A stretch of DNA of 64,000 nucleotides from Norana najaformis (lineage: Eukaryota; Annelida; Clitellata; Crassiclitellata; Hormogastridae), in the NCBI GenBank assembly GCA_964023275.1, contig OZ029927.1, forward strand, positions 24,546,831 to 24,610,830, given 5' to 3'. A program made the translations under genes and the position numbers. The notes beneath the pieces were generated by a model that ran no database searches, was not told the origin of the DNA, and worked only from the letters and a program-made list of their open reading frames with translations. Positions 43,651 to 55,318 of this stretch are shown here, piece after piece. Within the stretch, counting starts at the first letter, position 1; each line of letters starts with the position of its first letter.

Positions 43651-43806
43651 GGCTGCTTGCTGCCAAATGGTTTCATCGACCAGGTTGTCGTGGCTGCATC
43701 GTTTCGGCGCAATTACTATGTTCTTGGTATCAGTATCTGCTCTTCTGTCTCTGTCAGCAAATAGGAAGGCTCTCTCGAGGGCCTGTCTGAGCTTAACCTC
43801 AGGCGT
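43651..43806 (-). pseudogene. EF-hand exon-1 copy A3, degenerate
   Basis: Aligns over 52 codons with EFh-2 exon 1 and keeps a GTAAGT donor, but the start position is ACG (EKTPEVK). The EF loop DRDRRADTDTKN has lost the central Gly, and the TATA box reads TATTAAA. A LINE fragment (43940-44410) splits its upstream region. Most likely a pseudogene. Confidence 0.7.
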
Positions 43807-43939
43807 CTTTTCAATACGGACACCTGTCAATTGCTGCAATAGAAGAACAATAGAAGATCTGGAATCTTCGAATCAACTTAGCGCAACGTTTAAATAGACG
43901 GTGGGTTTAATAGCCAATCGCAATACAGTCTCTGGTTTG

Positions 43940-44410
43940 CTCACTTAATTGTAATTGTAATTTGAGATTTATAAAGGCCTCTTAGAGGATAAACTCAACA
44001 GAGGTGCTTCCGACCCGGAGAAGTAAAATCACTGTTGAACAATACAGTTTTCAGGCACCTGAGGAATACTGAGAGGGGGAGAGAAAGGATCTCAAGTCGC
44101 AATTCTCGAGGTAGACGATTCCAGCAAGTGGGACCAACGTAGGCTAAGCTTCTGAACTAGGCCGAAGCGGCTCGCATGCGAGAGATAAACAGGAGATCTT
44201 GAGTGGCCGAGCGAAGGTCGCTACGGCCCGGCAACGAGGAGACCAAAGTGCAGAAGTGAATGAGGTAAAGGGAAGCAGAGCCAAGAACACAATTGCGCAG
44301 GATCTTAAAGTGGACACGCTGCTGGACGGGGAGCCAGTGAAGAGTGTCACGAATATAAGGCGAGATGTGGCCATATTTTTTAATGCCCCTATGAGACTTA
44401 GAGGGCACAC
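43940..44410 (-). pseudogene. CR1-like LINE 3' end in the A3 upstream region
   Basis: Read on the minus strand it gives HISPYIRDTLHWLPVQQRVH and FKILRNCVL, the C-terminal part of CR1-type ORF2, then an ATTACA-type tail at ~43945. Right of the insertion (from ~44413) the conserved EF-hand upstream block resumes ('gtgtacattacatcg'). Confidence 0.78.
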
Positions 44411-44577
44411 TCTGGTCTACTTTTACTCGACCCAGTATTTTATGAAACGGTGTACATTACATCGTTTTAATTAATTAACGGACTTTTTAAGTGATGTGGA
44501 CTAGGCCAAGAAAATATGACGAAAACGATTTAACTACATAATAGAAATAAAGATATAAAGAACCTGTTTAGACTTAC

Positions 44578-44736
44578 AGCTGCGAGCTGCCAGATTGTGT
44601 TATAGTCCAGGTCATCGTGGCTGTAACGTTTCAAAGTAATCACTACATCTTTTGTTGCATCAATGTCATCTCTCCTCTCTCTGTCAGCCTCTAGGAAGGC
44701 CTTCTGAAGGGCCTGTATGAGCTTAGCCTCGGCCAT
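44578..44736 (-). CDS. EF-hand exon-1 copy A4 (possible alternative first exon or partial gene)
   Basis: Exon of 53 codons with an ATG in the family position (ERMAEAKLIQ), a perfect TATAAAAG at 44835-44842 and a GTAAGT donor. The EF loop is disturbed: DRERRDDIDATKD has one extra residue and no Gly at position 6. No last exon follows before EFh-2's at 40.1 kb, so it would have to splice over three other exon-1 copies to make a protein, or else is a recent decaying copy. Of the three surplus copies this is the only one with both start codon and TATA box. Confidence 0.5.
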
Positions 44737-44834
44737 CCTTTCAATGCAAACAACTGTCGACTGCTGGAGTAGAAGAACAGTAAACGTTCCGGAATTCTCG
44801 GCTCAACTTAGAGAACCGTTGAAACTGATGGTGG

Positions 44835-44842
44835 CTTTTATA
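44835..44842 (-). promoter_or_regulatory. TATA box of copy A4
   Basis: TATAAAAG on the minus strand, 99 bases above the ATG, with the conserved distal block at ~44890-44950. Confidence 0.65.
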
Positions 44843-44949
44843 GCCATTCGAAAGTCAGTCTTTCTGATTTTTCCCATCTAAAGACCACCCTCTGATTGAC
44901 CTCTACTTGGCCCAGGATTTTGTTCAGAGGTGTGGATTACATCGCTTTA

Positions 44950-47140
44950 ATTATTTCAGGCAACTCCTTTGATGTGTATTAGGTCAAGAGAACATTTTTA
45001 AAATGATTTAGTGGCATAATTTAAATTCTTTTGTCGCTGTACAAGCTAAAACCCTAAGAAATGAACCTCAGGAGTGGAAAAATGTGGCTTATTTTTATTC
45101 TGTTGGACGAAATTATTCATTTCTGTTTACTATGCATCTTCTGATCACGTGAATTGAAAGTTGAGGTCTTTTTCGAAGGATGCTTCGTTGTTTGTTGCGA
45201 CGATGCAGAAATATTGAGATGCAGAAACGGTTTCCACAGATATATTCACTGTGTCACAAAATATAGGAAACACAAGATATTTAGAAATTCTAAAAACTTA
45301 TGTCCTTTGATGAAAATGTAAAAATGTTCACTGTTTAGGCCCATTTCAACAATAGTTTTCAGAAGGTCGACTTTACGATAACATTCTAATTTTTATTGGT
45401 CCACCACTCTTATAAACGATTATCTCAATTATCCTGTCTTCAGAACTTCTGTAAATGAAGATAAATTAAGAGGAGATAAACTGCCGTGCAGGTAAGGGAC
45501 TTAATTGTATGTATGTTGATTCTTCACTAAAGCGCCTTTTAAGTAGGCCTACCTCACAAAAAGCGCTGCCTGTGCTAACCTTAATGTTGTCAAAGTCATT
45601 AAGAACAAATTGTTGTCAACAAGCAAACTGTGCTCAGATAACTAGAAGAGTCGCCAGTTTAGTTTGATTAATTTATGAGAAGCATTAACATAAAGTATGC
45701 ATTTAGCAATTAAATGCTTACGTGATAATAATAGAAGAGAGGGTAAATTGATGTAATGTAAGGTAGATTGCCAGGTAAAGTAAAGAATAGGCAATTGTGT
45801 ATAATAACTTGTAATTCGCCGGTGTCTAATGTACAAGGCAACAATCGATGGTAAGATGATCAAACATTGATAATAAATCGCCTCTAAACATGGATTTCTA
45901 GTTGTATGGGATTTCTGCTCAAGAACGGCAAATCACCAAAAGGACAAACTATTAAAGAGATTGCATGGATTGCAAACACAACAAATTGTCAGCTCACTTG
46001 AGATGTTGAGATTCAAACTCGGGAGGGAAAACATGCCAGCAACTAGAAATAGAACTTCTGCTAAGAAGTACTCAATAGCAGCTAAACAGGTTTGAATGCT
46101 TCAAAATTTAAAAATTACGTGGGTAATTATTGAAATTGTTGATTCTGCTCATATTTCAGATGTCGTTTTTAACTCCTCTATGTCTCTCAGTGAGTATGTA
46201 AAGGGTATTTGTATGCTGTCACACGCAGAATCAGGCGTTATGTTCCATGTCTTCAAGGATTCCTCTGCCAAATGCATTGGTCTCCAGTCGACTGGATTAT
46301 TGCAACTGGCTTCTTACTGGTATCAGAAAGCCAAACATTGAGAATCTCCTATAGTTCAGAACTCATTGGCTAGAGTGTATCTAGATATGACTCTATTGAG
46401 ATGAATATTGCCTACGAAGGCCTCTCTGAGAGTTATGATGCCTGTTCTCATACAGATCGTCGTTATAGTCTACAGGTTTTAGGTTTGAATTCAGGTTTCT
46501 CGGGCTAGCATGGTCCGTATACGGAGATCTTAACTAGCGTGGCACCCGTTCGAACATAAAGCGGCTGTCAAGAACATATGGTCGCTATAGAAAACGTGTG
46601 CATTTTTACACTGCATTTGCTAACTATGTAAATGCACACTGAGTGAATCGAGTAACCCAAATGACATGCTGTAGATCCATCAGAACGAAAAGGTTATCGG
46701 CAAAAAACTTTCACTTCACCAAAAAAATTCACTTCTCAGGTTTCAGTCTTAAATTTCAAACTTTTCAAGAACTCATCCTCAGTCTTAAGACTGATCGGCT
46801 TCAGCTTGTTATGCGCCGTAGCCTGACTTCTAGTTAGCATCGCCTATTCGGTTTTGACTGGTCTTTTTTCCGCTTTCTACCACACAGTGGCTGTGAGTAT
46901 GATGGCAACTGTGTAAATTAGCCAAAACAGGAGAAATCATCATCATCATCATTTACCAAAAATTAAACTTTTAAATGCATGACCCGACATGGGATTGAGA
47001 AATTTTTTGCTATAGCACATACAGGTCCATAACAATCCAACAACAGGACATCCCGTCCTAGCAGAAGAAAGGTCTTACTAGGAATTTAGAATGATACCAG
47101 ATTTGTTATATAACATCCTTTCATTCATTCGGATCATTTG
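44950..47140. other. Intergenic stretch between A4 and the EFh-3 3' flank
   Basis: No gene recognised. Holds the fossil LINE fragment at 46240-46390 and SINE-3 at 46500-46625. Part of the sequence (47035-47105) is shared with the flanks at 52.4 and 55.2 kb. Confidence 0.45.
46500..46625 (+). repeat. SINE-3 fragment
   Basis: 'cgggctagcatggtccgtat', 'gtggcacccgttcgaacat' and 'tggtcgctatagaaaacgtg' match SINE-3 in order. Confidence 0.6.
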
Positions 47141-47149
47141 CATAGCGCC

Positions 47150-47450
47150 CCTTCAAATAGTACACTCAGAGGTGCTCCCAGCCCAGCTCCGGCGAAAGAG
47201 AACAGTTTTTAACTGCTGGTGAAATGCGTATATAGCATCCCTCGTTCGAAGGACACGAAGATTAAGAGGGAGGCCATTCCACCCAGCCACCAAGAAGGCA
47301 AGACGTTCATTTGTTGTAGTGCGTGCAAAAGGAACAACAAGTTCGCCTCGGGTTGCGGAAACAAGATTTCCCCGTTCAGCCAAACTGGAAACAGGGCAAC
47401 AGTGCTCACTCAAATAGGAAGGCGCAACCCCAACTGACATCGCCAGATCT
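47150..47450 (-). pseudogene. LINE 3' end, antisense
   Basis: On the minus strand the reading SYLSEHCCPV...LAFLVAGWNGLPLNLRVLRT...QLKTVLFRRS follows the plan of CR1-type ORF2 ends. A more broken relative is at 49255-49530. Confidence 0.6.
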
Positions 47451-48299
47451 ACACTGGAATCTCAAATTGAAGCAGCTCATACATATAATGCGATACATGG
47501 TCACACTTGGAAATGCTACCAACAAGCGTTGCAGCTGCATGAGGCACGCGCTCAAGCTGCCCAAATGCGCCTCAAAGGTAGACCCGCACAGAAGGCACTA
47601 CAGCAGTCGATCCTGTTGCTAATGAAAGCATGGACAAGGATATCTCCAATACTGGATGAAATTGAACGAGATATAACTCCCTGTTGGCGCAGCTGGTCAA
47701 GACTTCAAGAACACGTCAGAAACAGAAACAAAATAAATAGTCAAATGATAACTTATTCGAGAAAGTTTTGCTTTCATATATTTATAAATCTTTAAAATCT
47801 GAACTTCTGTAACTGTAGTAAATGAAAATTTACATGTACAAATTTAACACAGGGTCAGCGTAAATTTTAAAAATAATTGTCTTAGTTCTTTTTCGTATAA
47901 ATTATTCTGTCGAGAACACAATTTCATCAAAAATAGTTGCTTATTAAGCACTTTCTCAGGATAACGAATTCAAGCTTAATCAATATTAAAGATATTGTCC
48001 ATCAATAATGTCTATTTCATATAGCAAAGAACATGAGTTATGATCAGATAAGGAAAAGCAGGCAAGGCAAGGTAATAGACGACAGAAAAAGCACTTTAGC
48101 AAAATATAAAAGACTTTTAACAAATCTGTTTTACTCAAGAAAGAGGTAAATCAGCATAAACTAATGAATGCATAAACTCAACAAAGCTTCTTGTAAAAGC
48201 TTTTACTTTTCTAATTTGAGAAACTGCTCTTTGAGCACCATATTAGCGGCATAGCAATAAATTGTTCGAACAACTAAGTATAACATGTTGGACCATAGT

Positions 48300-48305
48300 T
48301 TTATT
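48300..48305 (-). terminator. Candidate poly(A) signal for EFh-3
   Basis: AATAAA on the minus strand about 70 bases after the EFh-3 stop. The corresponding site is changed in the otherwise similar flanks of EFh-2, the 53.4-kb copy and EFh-4. Confidence 0.4.
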
Positions 48306-48371
48306 TCGTCAAATGGAAGTCCATGTATAGATGCTGTGGTTGTGTGGACGTCTGTCTTCTGCGTCGTTTAT

Positions 48372-50008
48372 TTACTTCTTAGGAAGTAGAACACCAGTGT
48401 AGTACTCGACGAACTCCTGTTGGGTGACCTGGCGATTCTTGTCCCTATCGCCTTGGCTCAAGAAGTACTGAAAAACACGATAAGCATAGCATGAGCTCTG
48501 AGGAAGTAAGGAAATTGCTTTTCATAGTCGAAAACATAGTAATATCTCACAGTAGTATCTTAAAGTAGTATCTCATAGTAGTGTATGTTAGTCTATGGTA
48601 ATGTATCTCGTGCTGCTGCGCTGATACCGCTTCTGTGAACATGCTAATACGAAAAAAAATTGAAGCAGAAATAGACAAAATGAAAAGTAGACATAGTTTT
48701 AGTGGTAATATTATTTTTCTCATTCGAGTCTCAGTCCTCCAGACAATCGTGCTCCGTCTTCACAGTGAAACCTTGGATGCTGAGGAGGAAGGGCGAATAG
48801 AGTCTTTGGAGCGGCACCTACCGTCAACCACGGAATGACTCACTACCTACTGGCCGGTGATCGTCGAATGTCTTTTCTGCTCATATCCGGCTGTTCGAGG
48901 GATATCCGGACGCCATGTCGTCTTCGATCTACAACTGCCTGACGATGAGTTGCCGTGAGCCATCGACGGTGGGTTCCACAGCCTACATCGTTCCTCATAA
49001 TCGATGCTACTTGCTTCAGGAGCTCTGAACATGCTGTCATCTATCAACCCCAGTTGGAAATCTGTTAAACGAATGTTCCGTTCTCAATGACATTTAGTAT
49101 CTTTAAGGCACAGAGATCGTCTCTGCTTAGTTTCTCACGAAGAGGCGCTATGAAAACTTCTGACTATAATTATAATTAAATTATAAGTATTATTACAATT
49201 ACAATTGTCACTGGTGACTTTCTAGTCATCTAAACAGTGACTAATAATGGATGAATGTTCGATTCTGAGAGACAATTCCAGGTAGATGGCCCAACCAGTG
49301 AGAAGGCGAGGCGTTGTACTTGTCAAAGGAATAACAATTTTACCAGGGGCCGTGGAGCGAAGAATTCCGCGTCCAGCCAAACCCGAAACGGGAAATCAAA
49401 GCCCACGCAACTAGGAAGGCACACCCCACAACTGACATCGACAGACCCATATGAAAATCTGGCAGCCAGACTGGATCATCACAAGCATAATGCAACACGT
49501 AGTGAAATTTGGAAATGCCAACAGTAACACGCAGGAGTCGTTCAAGCTTCCCAGGTTGTCGGGGTTAACAAACAAAGAATACATAATACTGTAATAAGCG
49601 TTATTGTGGTACCTTAAGCACATAAATTGTAAGTTAAAATGCATTTAAAGTGACCGGATATATAACGCAGCAGAACCTAAAACATTTGCCACAGGATTCC
49701 GATTTTTGAATGTGGATTTCCATGAATCCACGAGTTGATCGTGTGGGATTGACGCGCACGACAATAACTGCACTATAGAAGTTTAGACTTCAGATAAGAC
49801 AAGATGGAACCGACATTCTAAAGCACGACTTATAATATAAAGAACTAGTTAGACTTACGGCTGCGAGCTGCCAGATGGTTTCATCTTCCAGGTTGCTGTA
49901 ATGCCTCAGCGCAATCACTACGTCCTTGGTATCAATGTGACCTCTTCTTTCTTTGTCTACCTCTACGAAGGCTCTCTGGAGAGCCTGCCTGAGCTTCAGC
50001 TCGGCCAT
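48372..50008 (-). CDS. EFh-3: small two-EF-hand protein (2 exons)
   Basis: Exon 1 is 50008-49859 and exon 2 is 48467-48372, phase-0 GT-AG intron of 1391 bases, 81 residues. EF-hand 1 loop: DKERRGHIDTKD (Arg at 5, Asp at 12). EF-hand 2 loop: DRDKNRQVTQQE, with Asn at position 5. It has the same plan as EFh-2, with the pair linker two residues shorter (HYSNLEDETIW). Start: ATG of EKMAELKLRQ, 75 bases below TATAAAAG, with no other in-frame ATG between. A 3' UTR block of about 180 bases is shared with EFh-2, the 53.4-kb pseudo-exon and EFh-4. The intron holds an antisense LINE remnant (49255-49530). All expected splice, start and promoter signals are intact, so this is the best candidate for an active small gene of the cluster. 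Confidence 0.85.
49255..49530 (-). repeat. LINE remnant in the EFh-3 intron, antisense
   Basis: Antisense relative of 47150-47450: both plus strands carry 'ggaacaac/ggaataac' and 'ttc(c)c(cg)c.ttcagccaaac' blocks in the same order. Heavily broken. Confidence 0.45.
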
Positions 50009-50082
50009 CTTTTCACTGTCGACTTTTGCAGCAGAAGAACGGTAGAAGATCTGGATTTTTCGACGGCTGCAACTGACGTCGG

Positions 50083-50090
50083 CTTTTATA
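50083..50090 (-). promoter_or_regulatory. TATA box of EFh-3
   Basis: TATAAAAG on the minus strand in the context GATTGGCTATAAAAGCC. The GATTGGC part is also present at copy A3 and, altered, at A4. The distal conserved block is at ~50135-50185. Confidence 0.8.
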
Positions 50091-50699
50091 GCCAATCGCG
50101 AGGCAGTCCTTCGTTTTTCCCCAACTAAAGGCCACACACTATGATGGACCGGAATTTTACGGGACGGTGTTGATTACATCGGTCTAGTTATTTAATGGGT
50201 GTCCTGTGAACTAGACCAAGAAAAAAAACATATGATTTAATGGCAGCATATAAACAGAATTCTGTTTTAACTTATGTGGAATTGATGAATTAGAAACGTG
50301 ATATGACAGATAGATCTTCGCTTGCACTGCAGATATCATCAACATTTTTCAAAGACTTGGTGAAAGACGTTGGTGGGCAGCCACAACACAGATGGCTTTT
50401 CAAAAGTAAATTTATATTGGGGACCAGAGTTGCATAAATGTATGTTACCCCCTGCTTGTCTATGAGCGATGCTGTAAAACGAGAAGTTAATAATAACATG
50501 GAAAAGATAAATGGCAGCAACGAATTCATTTCTGTTTTAATGTATAATCAAATTTATTACAGTGAAAAGTCTTTTGATGTAGTGTCCTGTAAATGAATCT
50601 AATTTTAAACTTCCTGCAGTGTTCTTCGAAAACACGGCACGTCGGCCATAAAACTGCCTCATCCAATATTCTCAGTTGGCACTCTGTATTTCGGGCTGG

Positions 50700-50900
50700 C
50701 CCGTTGAGATGATTCGGGTTTACGAATGCGCCCCAGGGAGTGACGATGCCAGTATGCATACCGATCGTGGCTGTAATCCATACTCGGGCTAAACACGGTC
50801 GGTACATCATCATCATCAGCATCATCAACAATAACAACAACATCATCATCATCATCATCACCATCACCACCACCACCATCATCATCATCATTTCATCATC
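50700..50900 (+). repeat. SINE-3 head followed by a CAT microsatellite
   Basis: 'gatgccagtatgcataccga' and 'gctaaacacggtcggtac' match the SINE-3 5' part; from 50805 the sequence is (CAT)n with CAG and CAA variants. Confidence 0.7.
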
Positions 50901-51164
50901 ATCTGTGACATGCTCCTCTCTCGAGCGTTGTCGTTTAAATAACCTGTAGCCAGCCGTCTGTATTCTGTGCTTGTCTCCAGGCAGTATTTAGCCCGAAGCT
51001 CAGTGGTCGCATGTCAGTTTCCAAGTATGGCAAGGGCATCAGACAGATCTCTTCTGGCTTCTCAGAGAGCCTGAAATCACTGCTCGCAAGGCCCTAGCAT
51101 GGTTCTGTCACCTTCGCGGAACCTCCTCGTTTGAATCATCTCAGACACTGGGAGGTGCATCTTG

Positions 51165-51370
51165 CGGCATTATATTTCTGCATTGGTTACATGTGCTGTG
51201 TATGGATTGCGTAGTATCCTTCTGAGGCACCACCGTACATGGGACCTTAAATGGCAGGACACCCATTCAAACGGATAGCGATGGAGAAGGATCTTACTCG
51301 ATCGATTTCTTGAAAAAAGGAATAAGGTTGAGACAATACGGTTGCTATAGAAAACGTGTACGTTTACATT
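51165..51370 (+). repeat. SINE-3 fragment
   Basis: 'caccgtacatgggaccttaa', 'cccattcaaacggatagcga' and 'ggttgctatagaaaacgtgt' match SINE-3 in order. Confidence 0.65.
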
Positions 51371-51404
51371 TACTAACTACTAAATTTACTTAAGTGAAAG
51401 GCCG

Positions 51405-51490
51405 ATACAGAAATTGCAAGCGGTGGAGCATCGATGAGTTTGTATGATGGGTCAGAAAACTGTCGCAATTCTGGGTGGAGTTCATTCACT
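51405..51490 (-). repeat. LINE fragment, antisense
   Basis: 'gatgagtttgtatgatgggt' and 'tgtcgcaattctgggtggag' match the antisense LINE at 34.7 kb. Confidence 0.6.
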
Positions 51491-53373
51491 AAGAATATTT
51501 GACTTATCAGGTTATCAGGTCTCTCAGTCGTAAACTTCAATATTAAAGTAGCCTACTCATCTTCAATCTTTAGACTTTAGACTCATCCACTTCCGCTTGT
51601 TTACACCGCATAGCATAACTATTAGCTGTATTCACATATTGGGCTTTGATTGGCCTTCTTCCCGTTGTACCACACAGTAAAAGGGGGTCTAAGACATTCA
51701 GCCGTAGAGTTTGTTAATCCATACTAAGGAAAGTAACCGCACTGAGAAAAAGGAACCGTACAATAGTATATTATATAAAATCCTATCTCTTTCTAGGTTA
51801 CATGCGAGGACGAACAGGATTATTTAGCCATTAATAAGGTATTTATATGGCACCTTAATGAGACTTCAATAAATTATATGTTGAAATGATTGACGGTAAG
51901 ACAGATACTAAAGATGCGGCTTAGCTTGAAATGTAATATGGATTCAGCCAAGCGGAAAACTAGAGGTGTGAGTAGAAGAATTGTTTATCATTGTTTGAAG
52001 GATGAATCGGCCAATGTAATTTGGATTTGAAAGTCGTCTGTTGCATCGAATTTTTTCGAATAGTTTTCCTATACCAGACAAACAGAAGGTTTAGACTTGA
52101 TTGTTTTTGCAATTGGCCACTGCAAGGGAGAATATCCTGCGTTGAATTGTAGTAGCCTAGAATAGTTGTTTTAGTCATTTATTCAGATTAACAAAAGAAA
52201 TTTCTCTTACTTATTCAATCTAAGTCTTACTTTGGCAAAGTTAGGTAAGACAAGAAAAGGTTAGGTAAATAAGGCCAGGTAAGGTAATTTCTCATTTATT
52301 AGGCGCCTTGATCATCAGTGATCCTTCAAAGCATGACCTGATATGGGACTGAACTGGGGCTAAACTGTATGTAACATATGCAATAAAATATATGAATTCT
52401 AACAACAAGTCATCCCTTCCTTACATACGAGGAATTCAAAACGATATCAGATTTACTATAAATTATACCGATCAAGACTTAAAAACTCGACATAAATAAA
52501 AAAAAATATTGAAATGATGTCTTTATTCAACAGAGCTTTGTTTCGTATCTTAAAGCGTGTGTAAAATGTAGCACAAGCAAATTTGCATGTACATCCGTAG
52601 CAGAGGGTCATTATAAATTTTAAAATTAGTATCTTAGTTAAAAGATCCTTTGCATAGATTGTCCTGTCGATAAGAGAATTTCTTTGAAACAATAGTCTAT
52701 CATCAATTACCAGATCCTCAAGATAAAGACTGTCATCTTAATCAATATAAAGCAAATTCTGCATCAATAATAGGTATATATATATATTTGTTTATTCATC
52801 AAAATATTCAAGGTGACATACCGCACCAGAATTTACAAGAAATTAATGATATAACAGTAACAAAGGAAACTACAATAAACATAAGGAAGGTAATAATAGG
52901 ACAGTAATGCTTTTATCATTAGGGCAATATCCATCAAGACATGAGATGTTAAACGTCGTGTAACAATTACAAGTGTTAATATACGTTTTTATATAGCATA
53001 CGTGTTATAAAGTTTTTATGGTCTTTAACAGGTAACGAATATTTATGAGCTCTTTCTCGCAAATTATATTGTTGTCTTTTTACATCCGGTAGTAATGGAT
53101 GCAACACGTGCATGTCATCATTTATTATGTTATGAAATAGTAAGGTAAAGGATGGTATGCAAAGCAGATGGGATTTAGCAAAATATAAAAGCTTTTACTG
53201 CAGCCGAACTTTTCACTGAACTCCATCTCAGCGGCATAGCAATATATTGTTTGAGCAACAAGCATAGTACGGTGGACCATGGCATTACTTCGTCGAAGAA
53301 ACGTCCACGTAGGCCTCTATAAATGTTGTAGTTGTGTGGATGTCTGTCTTCTGCGTCGTTATTTACTTCCTCG

Positions 53374-53463
53374 CTAAAATTCGGATACTAAAGAGTAGTG
53401 CTCGACAAACTCCTGTTGGGTGACGTGGCGGTTCTTGTTCTTTTCAGCCAGACTTAATGAGTA
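53374..53463 (-). pseudogene. Dead EF-hand last exon
   Basis: Aligns with the last exons of EFh-2, EFh-3 and EFh-4. It still reads RHVTQQEFVEHYS and ends in TAG. It is 90 rather than 96 bases long, the EF loop reads EKNKNRHVTQQE, and the acceptor has been lost (tttattactcat in place of a ttttcag end). No matching first exon lies between it and EFh-4. It marks a vanished gene copy. Confidence 0.75.
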
Positions 53464-53519
53464 ATAAAACAAATATGAGCATAGCACAGGCTCTAAGAAA
53501 GTAAAGAAATTACTTTTTA

Positions 53520-54600
53520 TAGTCGCAAACACGAGGTATTATTACTAAGTCCTAAACTGCGTTGAGTACATGGAAACCATTTTTCAACGTATCAACCAAC
53601 TCTGATATCTTAAAGCCACGCTACATAATTAAGAAAAGGTACCATAAGTTGAGCAAAACTTAAAATCTGCGTTACTGCTTTAATGACTCTGCTTTTTGAA
53701 GTGCATGAATTTCACAAACAGGTTCAAGCTTTATTGAGTTTATTTATTCAGTAGTTTTTGTATGTATATGGGTATATGTCTGGCTATTTAAATGGCGCCT
53801 TTCAGGATCCTCACAAGCGCATTAAAACATGGCTATCTAACAGTTCTAAAAAAGGATGCGATTTAATATGAGTAGAAAATGTTTCTTAAGCTTTTTCTTT
53901 TTAAAGCACGTTTTCAGAGGAAGGTTGTTCCAATACACGAGGACGCACGGTATGTCCGTATCATCTCACACGGGATTGTGGGACCAGCACTCCCCATGCG
54001 CCGCTGAACCATTGATCGTCGACAGAAATCCAGGCGTGTTCCTCCATGGACAGTTCTTCATCCGGAAGCACTCCAAAGTCCCGGACGACGTGTTGTACTT
54101 TCCAGTCCCGAAAATCGGTCGTCATCGTCTATGTCCATCTTAGAACGTCTTAGCGGGATTCAGCCTCAGCATTCAGTTTTCAGTCCCAGTCGTTCGAGAA
54201 CATCCATTCCTGCACCCGTGCCACGATTACCTCCATGTTTGACGCATAAGCCATTTTGCCAGTTAGGTGATGTGTCAGGTACTGCTGGACGTCATCAGGG
54301 TATCGATGAACCCGCACCCCGCAGCAATAATAATCTTAGACAAATCGGCCGAATGTACAAGTCCTTCGTTGAACTGTAGTAGCTTAGAATAGTCATTGAT
54401 TCAAACTAGCAGACAGAACCTGTCTTACTTAAAACAACTAGGTCTCACTTAGGTAAAGTAAGGTAAGGCAAGGTAAGTTAAGGTAAGTTAAGGACGACAA
54501 GGTAAGGAAAGAAAATTTCTGGTTTATTATGTGCCTTTACCAGCAGTTATCCTACAAGGCAAGACCCAACTTGGGAGTGAGAAATGTTTCCGATGAAACA
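53520..54600. other. Intergenic, with an unassigned coding-like island
   Basis: 53860-54380 is richer in GC than its surroundings and has two partly overlapping plus-strand open frames (95 and 82 codons) in different frames. I do not recognise the peptides. It could be a broken retrocopy or a LINE piece. The AGGTAAGGTAAG-like runs at 54460-54500 are shared with 52.2-52.3 kb. Confidence 0.35.
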
Positions 54601-54604
54601 CACA

Positions 54605-55150
54605 TATGTCCATATGTCCATTACTGCAACTCTGTACTTGCTGGTTTGCCTGAGTATCGGCTGTCTTCCCTTCAATCAGTACTAAATTCTGCGGCCAGGT
54701 TAATATCACGTCTTCCTCGTTTCTCTCTTATCTCTGATTACATCATTCAGCAACTTTATTGGCTCCCTATCCAATCTCGTATTCACTTTTAACTATTATC
54801 ACTGGTAATAAGAGCTCGCATGGGCCAGGCTCCAAAATATCTTTGTGATCTTATTCGGCCTCCACACTCTATTACCTCATACCGCCCATTACGTTCTTTA
54901 GATCGTATGGATCTATTTGTTCCTTGTGTTAAGTCCTCTCTTGCTCAGCAGAGGGCTTTTGCTGTTGTTGGCCCATCTCTCTGGAACGAACTTCCGCTAT
55001 CGCTTCGTGCTAGGGTCACTGTTGTTAATAGAGCTCAGTCAGCTCGTTGTTTAAAGACGTTCTTATTTCCCAGGGGGTCTCACGCTGGAAGAGCCTCCGA
55101 GTAGTTTGTTCTGTAAGAAGCGCTATATAAGGTATCAAATACAAATACAA
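54605..55150 (+). pseudogene. CR1/L2-like LINE 3' end
   Basis: Reads HYCNSVLAGLPEYRLSSLQS, VLNSAARLISRLPRF, LYWLPIQSRIHF and, after a stop, VVGPSLWNELPLSLRARV, a classic CR1/L2 C-terminal region. It ends in an (AAATAC)n microsatellite at ~55110-55150. One or more breaks near 54790. It interrupts sequence that is continuous in the related flank at ~52.38 kb, so it inserted after that duplication. Confidence 0.85.
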
Positions 55151-55312
55151 ATATAAATACAAATACATACCAATATAGCAACAGGTCATGTCTTACTTGC
55201 AGAAGAAAGGGTGTTTGAGGAATTCAGGATGACAACAGATTTGTTGCATAACATACTTGTTAAAAACTTAAACAACACGAAAGTAACAAAGACAAAACAA
55301 TAAAATTATGCC

Positions 55313-55318
55313 TTTATT
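55313..55318 (-). terminator. Candidate poly(A) signal for EFh-4
   Basis: AATAAA on the minus strand about 530 bases after the EFh-4 stop; the related flank has the same hexamer near 52521. Confidence 0.4.

Larger units (their letters stand above)
50190..53190. other. Intergenic, repeats and EF-hand 3' flank copy
   Basis: No gene recognised. Holds SINE-3 pieces (50700-50805, 51165-51370), a (CAT)n run (50805-50900), a small antisense LINE piece (51405-51490) and, from ~52.2 kb, sequence duplicated at 54.4-55.3 kb. Open frames on both strands at 50.5-50.95 kb (Met/Ile/Asn-rich) come from the (CAT)n run. Confidence 0.5.
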
